From Burkholderiales bacterium (GTDB lineage: Bacteria; Pseudomonadota; Gammaproteobacteria; Burkholderiales; JAEUOS01): DNA of 21,187 nt. This document shows, piece after piece, positions 16,153 through 21,187 of the stretch; position 1 is the first letter of the stretch; each line of letters starts with the position of its first letter. Made by a program: the position numbers and the translations under genes. The stretch spans positions 1 through 21,187 of the forward strand of contig CANGUJ010000017.1 in assembly GCA_947456845.1 (NCBI GenBank), in the 5' to 3' direction. The notes beneath the pieces are model-generated. The model was not told the origin of the DNA, searched no databases, and was given only the letters and a program-made list of their open reading frames with translations.

Positions 16153-16863
16153 TCAGGCCGCGTACTTGATCGACAGGTCGCCGATACCGTCGACATGGCC
16201 TTCCAGGTGATCGCCCTTGTGCACCGGGCCCACCCCTGCCGGCGTGCCGGTCATGATGAGGTCGCCGGGTTCCAGGGTCACGAGGTTCGACAGGTAGGCG
16301 ATCTGCTCCTGCACGTTCCAGATCTGCATGGCGAGATCGCCCTGCTGGCGGAACTCACCGTTGATCTTGAGCCAGATGGCGCCCTTGGCCGGGTGGCCGA
16401 TGTCGGCCGCGGCCTTCAGGGCGGTCATGGGTGCGGATTCGTCGAAGCTCTTGCCCATTTCCCAGGGGCGGCCCATTTTCTTGGCCTCGCCCTGGACATC
16501 GCGGCGCGTCATGTCGAGGCCGACCCCGTAGCCCCACACATGCTCGAGGGCATTTTCGACCGGGATGTTACTGCCGCCCGTGCCGATGGCCACCACCAGT
16601 TCGATTTCATGGTGGCAATCCTTGGTGCCGACCGGATAGGCGATGGTGGCGCCGTTCTGCACCACCGCATTGGCCGGCTTCATGAAGAAGAAGGGCGGCT
16701 CGCGATCCGGGTCGTGCCCCATCTCGCGCGCGTGGTCGGCGTAATTGCGACCCACGCAGTAGATGCGCCCGACCGGGAAGCGCAGGTCGCTGCCGACGAT
16801 GGGCAGCGAAGGCTGGGGACCCAGGTCGATTACGAATTTGGCGTTGCGAAGATCGTCTTTCAT
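16153..16863 (-). CDS. FAH-family hydrolase, fumarylpyruvate-hydrolase-like
   Basis: Cytoplasmic FAH-fold enzyme of 236 residues, closest in pattern to fumarylpyruvate hydrolases of the gentisate pathway (FPVGRIYCVGRNYADHAREMG). Metal ligands Glu86, Glu88 (CHHEIELV) and Asp117 (GLDMTRRD) are present, as is the C-terminal TGTPAGVGPVHKGD. The open frame reaches 16932, but the ATG at 16863 is chosen because AAGGAAACCGC directly precedes it and the family starts here. No gentisate dioxygenase or maleylpyruvate isomerase is nearby, so the pathway is unproven. First gene of a likely unit with the Tat-type paralogue and the phosphotransferase, and divergent from the DUF1330 gene across 247 bp. Confidence 0.88.
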   Translation of the reverse strand: MKDDLRNAKFVIDLGPQPSLPIVGSDLRFPVGRIYCVGRNYADHAREMGHDPDREPPFFFMKPANAVVQNGATIAYPVGTKDCHHEIELVVAIGTGGSNIPVENALEHVWGYGVGLDMTRRDVQGEAKKMGRPWEMGKSFDESAPMTALKAAADIGHPAKGAIWLKINGEFRQQGDLAMQIWNVQEQIAYLSNLVTLEPGDLIMTGTPAGVGPVHKGDHLEGHVDGIGDLSIKYAA

Positions 16864-17062
16864 GCGGTTTCCTTTCGGGGTAGGGGCTTGCGGTAAGCGG
16901 TTCCGGGGCAGGTTGGCTGCGATGCATGGCACCTGCGGGCCGGCGAACCGCCGCGGCGATCCGGCGCGTGGACACCGCCGGCAAGCCTACGATTATCTTC
17001 GAGATTCGATCTTGCGTCAGGCCCGGGCCGCCCCTTGGCGCAGCACGCAAGCGCGTCCCGGC

Positions 17063-17068
17063 TAAACT
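17063..17068 (+). promoter_or_regulatory. Candidate -10 box upstream of the DUF1330 gene
   Basis: TAAACT, within CTAAACTAT, lies 42 bases before the DUF1330 start codon in a locally AT-richer patch. A TTGGCG further upstream is 22 bp away, too far for a normal -35, so the assignment is weak. The rest of the 16864-17110 gap has no gene. Confidence 0.25.
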
Positions 17069-17110
17069 ATCGGCTCCCGCATTGACCCCTCAAGGAAAGG
17101 AACATCGGAC

Positions 17111-17416
17111 ATGGCCGCCTACTGGATAGCCCGCTCACGCATCAACGACCCGGTCGAATACAAGAAATACACCGACCTCGTGCCGGGAATCCTCAAGCAA
17201 TACGGCGGCAAGGTGCTCGCGCGCGGCGGGCGCTACCAGATCATGGAGGGGCCGGAGGATTTCCACCGCTTCATCGTCATCGAATTCCCTTCGCTCGAGC
17301 AGGGCGTCAAGTGCTTTGAGTCGCCGGAGTATGTCGCGGCCGCGGCCTTCCGGCGCGGTGGCGCCGGCGTGGTCGAGAACGTGATCGTCGAGGGCGGCGA
17401 GGCCACCCCCATCTGA
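17111..17416 (+). CDS. DUF1330 domain protein
   Basis: Small dimeric ferredoxin-like-fold protein of 101 residues with no established activity. It shows the DUF1330 pattern: AAYWIARSRINDPVEYKKYTDLVP at the N-terminus, GGKVLARGGRYQIMEG in the middle, then RFIVIEFPSLEQGVKCFESPEYVAAAAFR. The ATG at 17111 follows AAGGAAAGGA, a good ribosome binding site. Family length is usually 95-100 residues, so it is complete. It is followed after 58 bp by a VOC-family gene in the same direction. Such proteins often sit in catabolic clusters, which fits the neighbouring hydrolases and dioxygenase. Confidence 0.88.
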   Translation: MAAYWIARSRINDPVEYKKYTDLVPGILKQYGGKVLARGGRYQIMEGPEDFHRFIVIEFPSLEQGVKCFESPEYVAAAAFRRGGAGVVENVIVEGGEATPI

Positions 17417-17474
17417 ATTTCGTCAGGCGCCGCCGCGGCGCTTCGGGCAACGCCCTTACCGAAGGAGAACAATC

Positions 17475-17933
17475 ATGCCGCTCCAGCGTCTTGAGCACTA
17501 CCTCATCCAGACCGCCGACATGGAGGCCACGCGCGACTTCTACACGCGCGTGCTCGGATTCCGCGTTGGCCCGGCGCCGGAATTCAGTTTCCCGGTGTTC
17601 TGGCTATACCTGGGCGACCAGGACGTGATCCATGTCACCACCGGCGGCGCGAATGTCAGCGAGAACCGCAAGAAGTATCTCGGGCAGCAATCCGAAGCAG
17701 TGAGCGGCAGCGGCGTGATCGACCACATGGCCTTCCGCTGCACCGGACTCGGGGACATGATGGAGCACCTCACCCGCCATGGTGTGCCTTTCACACGCCG
17801 CATGGTCAACGACCAGGGCCTGTTTCAGTTGTTCCTGATGGACCCCAACGGCGTGAAGGTGGAACTCAACTTCTCCAACGACGAGGTCGGCGACATCCGG
17901 CCCGACCTGATGGCCTCCGATCTTCCGGCCTGA
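17475..17933 (+). CDS. VOC-family (glyoxalase/bleomycin-resistance fold) protein
   Basis: Vicinal-oxygen-chelate protein of 152 residues with two beta-alpha-beta-beta-beta modules. The first contains LEHYLIQTADMEATRDFYTRVLGFRVG (His8 as likely metal ligand) and the second VIDHMAFRCTGLGDMMEHLTRHGVPF, ending DPNGVKVELNF with the terminal glutamate ligand. The metal site therefore appears complete. ATG at 17475 follows GAAGGAGAAC. Members include glyoxalase I, extradiol dioxygenases, epimerases and resistance proteins; at this length a lyase or isomerase-type role is more likely than ring cleavage, but the substrate is not predictable. Probably co-transcribed with the DUF1330 gene; two small GC hairpins lie in the 58-bp gap. 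Confidence 0.88.
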   Translation: MPLQRLEHYLIQTADMEATRDFYTRVLGFRVGPAPEFSFPVFWLYLGDQDVIHVTTGGANVSENRKKYLGQQSEAVSGSGVIDHMAFRCTGLGDMMEHLTRHGVPFTRRMVNDQGLFQLFLMDPNGVKVELNFSNDEVGDIRPDLMASDLPA

Positions 17934-18019
17934 ACCTGGCGCCCCGGGTGCGGATATCGGCGGGCGGCGATTGACGCACAAGGCGCTTCAACCGCCGCCA
18001 TGGATCTGCGCAGGCTATG

Positions 18020-18520
18020 GGCGAAGAAGCTTTCCAGGGCGTGGTACGCGATCGCCCAGTTCTTCGATCGTGGGCTGGTGTGGGCGATGCCCGGCATGAC
18101 GTCCGGGCTCTTGTCGGGGTGCGGTACCCTGGCGAAGGAGTGCATCGGGCCCCGCAGGCTGGCGATGCCGTCGTACTGGCCGCGCATCATGAGCATGGAC
18201 AACTTCAGCTTCTCGGGAGTACAGACCGGCGGGTTGGCCGATATGTCGAGATAGGTTCCGGCAGGCGCCGATGAATCGAGTTTCAGCACCGCGTCGGCAA
18301 AGCTATCGACGACCGTCAGGTCTGAAGTGCCGCCATGATCGCGCGTGAAGATGCTCTCGATCATGGCGCGGTCGATCGGCCGGCGGTGGTTGCTGCGCCA
18401 CTGGTCGATGCGCTTCGTGCGGTTGGCGGGCGTGGGAATGCCTGTGCCGGTCCAGGCGAGGGCATCGGGTGCGACCCGCTTGACCCGCTCCGGATGGCAT
18501 GCGGCAAACAGCGCCGTGCG
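18020..18520 (-). pseudogene. 5'-truncated alpha/beta hydrolase remnant
   Basis: On the minus strand an open frame with no start codon of its own encodes the C-terminal half of an alpha/beta hydrolase: RTALFAACHPERVKRV (the helix after the nucleophile elbow), a cap region (DRAMIESIFTRDHGGTSD), MRGQYDGIAS with the acid Asp, and VMPGIAHTSPRSKNW with the base His, ending about ALESFFA. The nucleophile GxSxG and everything before it are missing; homology starts at about 18520, only 62 bp past the amidohydrolase stop. The frame also runs on without a natural stop past 18020 to 17825, overlapping the 3' end of the convergent VOC gene. A catalytic product cannot be made, so I call it a gene remnant left by a deletion. 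Confidence 0.75.
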
Positions 18521-18542
18521 CGAGGAAATCAAGCCCGCCGCC

Positions 18543-18594
18543 GGGCGCCCCGCCCGGCGTCTCGGGCGCCCCGCCCGACGCCTCAGGCGCCCCG
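18543..18594. repeat. 21-bp GC-rich tandem repeat at the amidohydrolase 3' end
   Basis: Two 21-bp units (18543-18563 and 18564-18584), differing at two positions, plus a 10-bp third copy with one mismatch (18585-18594). Each unit begins GGGCGCCCCGCCCG. The array straddles the amidohydrolase stop codon (18583-18585) and lies 23 bp from the point where hydrolase homology begins, suggesting replication slippage or a recombination scar. Confidence 0.75.
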
Positions 18595-20097
18595 GTTGAC
18601 ATAGCCATAGGCCAGATTGGTGCGCCCGTCGCCCAACTGGTCGTATCTGGCCTTGGCCATGGCGACGAAGTCGCCGTCGAGCGCCGCCCGCTGCGCCGGG
18701 GTGAAGTTGTACAGCCGGGCGGAATTGCCGCCGAAAATGGCGTTCTTGACCGGGCCGTCCGCCGCGCCCAGGGGCTTGAAGCCGTACTTTTTCTGCATCT
18801 CTTCCGGAATCTCGAGTCGGCGCAACGCCTCGATCTGCCATTGCGGCGCGCCGGTCCAGACGGCATCGGTGCCCCACACGATGTGATCGGCTCCCAGTCC
18901 CGTGACCAACTGCCCCATCATCGCCGCGCACAGGCGCGGTTCGGCCACAGTGCTCTGGGCGAAGATCTGGCCCAGATCGCCGTAGACGTTCCTGACGCCG
19001 TGCTTGGCGGGGATCTCGGCCAGGTCGGTGACCCAGTCGATCCGGCCGGTCTTCTCGAACTGTTCCCAGCCGTCCATGAAGGCCCCGCCGGTATAGCGGA
19101 AGCCGGAGTGGTAGATGATGAAGTTCAGTTCCGGCCAGTCCTTCGCGGCCTTGGCGACATCGCGCACATCGGCGTACTTCAGCAAATCGGGAAACTGCCT
19201 GGTCGTCGAGGGCGGGAAGAGGCCCTTGTGAACGCACACGTTGGCCAGGCTCGGCCGGGACCGGCTGGCCTTGACCAGCTTTTCGTAGAACGGATACATC
19301 AGCTTTTCGTCATCCAGATGCCAGGGATGGCGAGCCAGATGCTTGTTGGTGTTGTCGCCGATGGTGTAGCCCTTGAAGGAATCCGGCTTGAGCGTTTCCA
19401 GGTCCTTCTCGAACTTGTCCATCCAGCCCGGCGTGCCGGGCATGAAGATGGCGTGCGAGAACATGCGCCGGGTGCCCGCTTTGTTGTTGACGCCTGCGCG
19501 CGCCTCGGCCTTCATCTCGTTGGTCAGGAACCAGTCGCGCGGCTCCTCCGAGCCTGAACCCGATATCAGCGCCACCTTGGTGTCGCTGTCGAGATAGATT
19601 TCCTTGAAATAGTTGGCGAACTTAAGGTCCTCCAGGGTCTGCTCCTTGTCGGCCAGCGCCGGGTTCCAGACGGCCTTGCCGACCGCCTCCCGCGAGCGCA
19701 CGAAACCCACCAGCCGGGTATCGTCGCGCAGGAAGTGCGTGTGCATGTCCATGATGAACTGGCCCTTGAGCGCCAGCGCGCGGGCGTTGGCCATCTCCGG
19801 CGTCTGCGCCTCGGCGCGGCTGACCATGTACACCGGGCCGAAGGTATCGTTCATGGCCACGAAGGCGGCCGCCATGCCGGAGGCGGTCTTGAAGAATGCA
19901 CGCCGGCTCATACCCTGATGGCGCGCCAGCTCGGCACCGATCGACTTGACGCGCGCCTCGAATTCGCACTGCCGCGGCGTCTGCGGCGCAGGCATGAATT
20001 CGTCCGAAGAAACCGACTGCACCGGGATGGGGGACGGAAACAGCGCCGACTCCGCCGGCACCAGGCGCGCCAGTTCCTCTTCACTCAATTGGCTCAT
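18583..20097 (-). CDS. Tat-exported amidohydrolase (amidohydrolase-2 family)
   Basis: Metal-dependent TIM-barrel hydrolase or decarboxylase of 504 residues. It has the HxH motif in MDMHTHF (His119, His121), His290 in CVHKG, His330 in IYHSG and Asp411 in WGTDAVW, a complete amidohydrolase-2 site. A strong twin-arginine motif SRRAFFK (64-70) is followed by a hydrophobic run and a cleavage-like AEA at 95-97, so export in folded form is predicted. About 63 residues precede the motif, a very long n-region. ATG at 20097 is chosen because GGAGAAGG precedes it; a second in-frame ATG (Met63) sits directly before the motif. Located 119 bp downstream of the TauD-type gene. Relatives act on aromatic carboxylates or lactones; substrate unknown. 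Confidence 0.87.
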   Translation of the reverse strand: MSQLSEEELARLVPAESALFPSPIPVQSVSSDEFMPAPQTPRQCEFEARVKSIGAELARHQGMSRRAFFKTASGMAAAFVAMNDTFGPVYMVSRAEAQTPEMANARALALKGQFIMDMHTHFLRDDTRLVGFVRSREAVGKAVWNPALADKEQTLEDLKFANYFKEIYLDSDTKVALISGSGSEEPRDWFLTNEMKAEARAGVNNKAGTRRMFSHAIFMPGTPGWMDKFEKDLETLKPDSFKGYTIGDNTNKHLARHPWHLDDEKLMYPFYEKLVKASRSRPSLANVCVHKGLFPPSTTRQFPDLLKYADVRDVAKAAKDWPELNFIIYHSGFRYTGGAFMDGWEQFEKTGRIDWVTDLAEIPAKHGVRNVYGDLGQIFAQSTVAEPRLCAAMMGQLVTGLGADHIVWGTDAVWTGAPQWQIEALRRLEIPEEMQKKYGFKPLGAADGPVKNAIFGGNSARLYNFTPAQRAALDGDFVAMAKARYDQLGDGRTNLAYGYVNRGA

Positions 20098-20216
20098 CGA
20101 CCTTCTCCTCAGGAAGACGCCGGCCGGCGCCGGGGCGGCCCGCTCGACGCGAAGAAAAGGTCTACACCCGCACGGCGGAGCACCGGGTGCCAGGCGGCGC
20201 AAAAGCCACGCTGCGG

Positions 20217-21077
20217 CTAGGCGTAGGCCGCGGGCGCCAAGGCGCCCCTGATCTGCGTGCGGTGCATCAGGCGCCGCTCGGTCGCCGGGAACGGGTCGCG
20301 CCGATGCATGGTGGTGCGGTTGTCCCAGACCACCAGGTCGCCGACCTGCCACTGGTGCTTGTAGACGCGCGCCGCGTCGGTCGCATGCGCCCAGAGCGTG
20401 TCGAGCAGGGCCTCGCTTCGCTCGCGCGATAGGCCGTCGACATAGGACAGCCTGCGCCGCCCAAGATAGAGCGCCGCTTCGCCGGATTCCGGGATGCGCA
20501 CGATCGCCGGATGCAGTGTGCCGGGCGCGGTCACCGGGTCGTCCGTGGCACTGACGCCCTTGCGCAGGTAGCCGCCTGAGTTGTAGGTGCCGTCATGCTT
20601 GATGCGCAGCCGCTCGACCCGTGCGCGCAAGTCGGCCGGCAAGGCCGCCGCCGCCGCGACCATGTCGCAAAACCAGGTGCTGCCTCCGGATGCGGGAATC
20701 TCGCGTGCCACCAGCATCGAGGCCAACGGCGGGACCGCGGCATAACTCATGTCGGTATGCCAAGCCGCCTCGCCGTCTCCGAGCGCGCCGATCGGCAGGC
20801 CTGCGGCGTCCTTGATGTTCGACACCACATAGATCTCGGGATGACCGGGCGCGCTCTGGCGGCCGTTTTCCTGGTTGGGCGGCAGGTCCAGTTCTCCCAG
20901 CAGGCGAGAAAACTCCAGCAAGCCGTGATCCGGCACCGCCTGGCGGGGAAAGACCATCAGGCCATGATGCGCATGCCAAGCCTGCTTGATGGCCGCGAAC
21001 TCGCCCGGCGCGAGCCGGTCGACGCGCACCTCCTCAATGACAACGCCAAAACCGTTGGGCAAGGGTTGAATCTTCAT
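20217..21077 (-). CDS. TauD/TfdA-family 2-oxoglutarate dioxygenase
   Basis: Fe(II)/2-oxoglutarate-dependent dioxygenase of 286 residues. The iron triad is His107 and Asp109 in AAWHTDMSY and His258 in NRTTMHRRD; the 2-oxoglutarate-binding arginine lies in RRLMHRTQIRG (about Arg269-273). The length is normal for TauD, TfdA and related enzymes that hydroxylate sulfonates, aryloxyacids or small acids. The frame is open to 21119, but ATG at 21077 (MKIQPLPNGFGVVIEEV) fits the family start; its ribosome binding site is weak. It is the first gene of a minus-strand unit with the Tat-exported amidohydrolase. The substrate cannot be assigned: sulfonate-specific neighbours (tauABC, ssu) are absent. Confidence 0.9.
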   Translation of the reverse strand: MKIQPLPNGFGVVIEEVRVDRLAPGEFAAIKQAWHAHHGLMVFPRQAVPDHGLLEFSRLLGELDLPPNQENGRQSAPGHPEIYVVSNIKDAAGLPIGALGDGEAAWHTDMSYAAVPPLASMLVAREIPASGGSTWFCDMVAAAAALPADLRARVERLRIKHDGTYNSGGYLRKGVSATDDPVTAPGTLHPAIVRIPESGEAALYLGRRRLSYVDGLSRERSEALLDTLWAHATDAARVYKHQWQVGDLVVWDNRTTMHRRDPFPATERRLMHRTQIRGALAPAAYA

Positions 21078-21133
21078 GACATCACCGCCAGGATGCCGCC
21101 ACGCGAACGGGCGCCGCAATAGGAAAGGCCCAA

Positions 21134-21139
21134 ATTGTA
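21134..21139 (-). promoter_or_regulatory. Candidate -10 box upstream of the TauD-type gene
   Basis: TACAAT on the minus strand, within GGTTACAATTTGGG, lies 56 bases before the start codon in an otherwise GC-rich gap. No good -35 hexamer is visible at normal spacing. The remaining bases to the window end show nothing else. Confidence 0.28.
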
Positions 21140-21187
21140 ACCAGCGCCGAGGGCACGGCTGGCCGCAGGTCGCTGCCGGCGGATATC

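Noticed and set aside
15277..16896. 539-codon plus-strand open frame opposite the two FAH genes
   Set aside because: Antisense shadow; both FAH genes on the minus strand carry full active-site motifs.
16985..17015. Imperfect repeat with TCGAGATTCGA between the FAH and DUF1330 genes
   Set aside because: Short and imperfect, with no clear symmetry; not enough to call an operator.
17825..19237. 470-codon minus-strand frame as one intact gene
   Set aside because: Its upstream half is a shadow of the amidohydrolase gene in another frame; only the 18020-18520 part resembles a protein family, and it lacks its own start.

Overview
The window is GC-rich chromosomal DNA (about two thirds G+C by eye) and looks like a betaproteobacterium. 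The left third carries the block cmk-rpsA-ihfB-lapA-lapB-ugd, a conserved gene order in Betaproteobacteria. LapA/LapB, IHF-beta and a FeeM-like acyltransferase of a type common in that class agree with this. I cannot place it to genus. There is no rRNA, tRNA, CRISPR array, integrase or transposase.

Layout. (1) 112-6011, minus strand: a housekeeping run from cmk (CMP kinase) through rpsA (ribosomal protein S1), ihfB, lapA and lapB (LPS assembly control) to ugd (UDP-glucose dehydrogenase). A strong intrinsic terminator lies between ihfB and lapA, so lapA-lapB-ugd may depend on read-through or on a separate promoter. (2) 6130-10183, minus strand: a large membrane GGDEF-EAL protein with a seven-helix sensor and PAS region, and upstream of it a FeeM-like N-acyl amino acid synthase. 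A 13-bp perfect inverted repeat lies between them. (3) 10184-10605: a 422-bp divergent control region with an 11-bp tandem repeat, a 9-bp-arm palindrome and five copies of TTCCTAC, three of them exactly 22 bp apart. (4) 10606-14187, plus strand: aldo/keto reductase, rlmJ (23S rRNA methyltransferase) and an SbmA/BacA-like ABC transporter. (5) 14196-16863, minus strand: two adjacent fumarylacetoacetate-hydrolase-family paralogues, one with a Tat-lipoprotein leader, followed by a kinase-fold phosphotransferase. (6) 17111-17933, plus strand: a DUF1330 protein and a VOC/glyoxalase protein. (7) 18020-21077, minus strand: a TauD-type dioxygenase, a Tat-exported amidohydrolase, and a 5'-truncated alpha/beta-hydrolase remnant whose breakpoint sits beside a 21-bp tandem repeat.

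How they work together. Region 1 links translation, nucleotide supply and envelope/exopolysaccharide precursor synthesis. Region 2 pairs a probable acyl-amino-acid lipid producer with a c-di-GMP turnover enzyme under a repeat-rich control region; this is the most plausible undescribed signalling unit here, but the functional link is inference. Regions 5-7 look like an accessory catabolic or detoxification neighbourhood in which two hydrolases appear to be exported by Tat. Their substrates cannot be read from the sequence.
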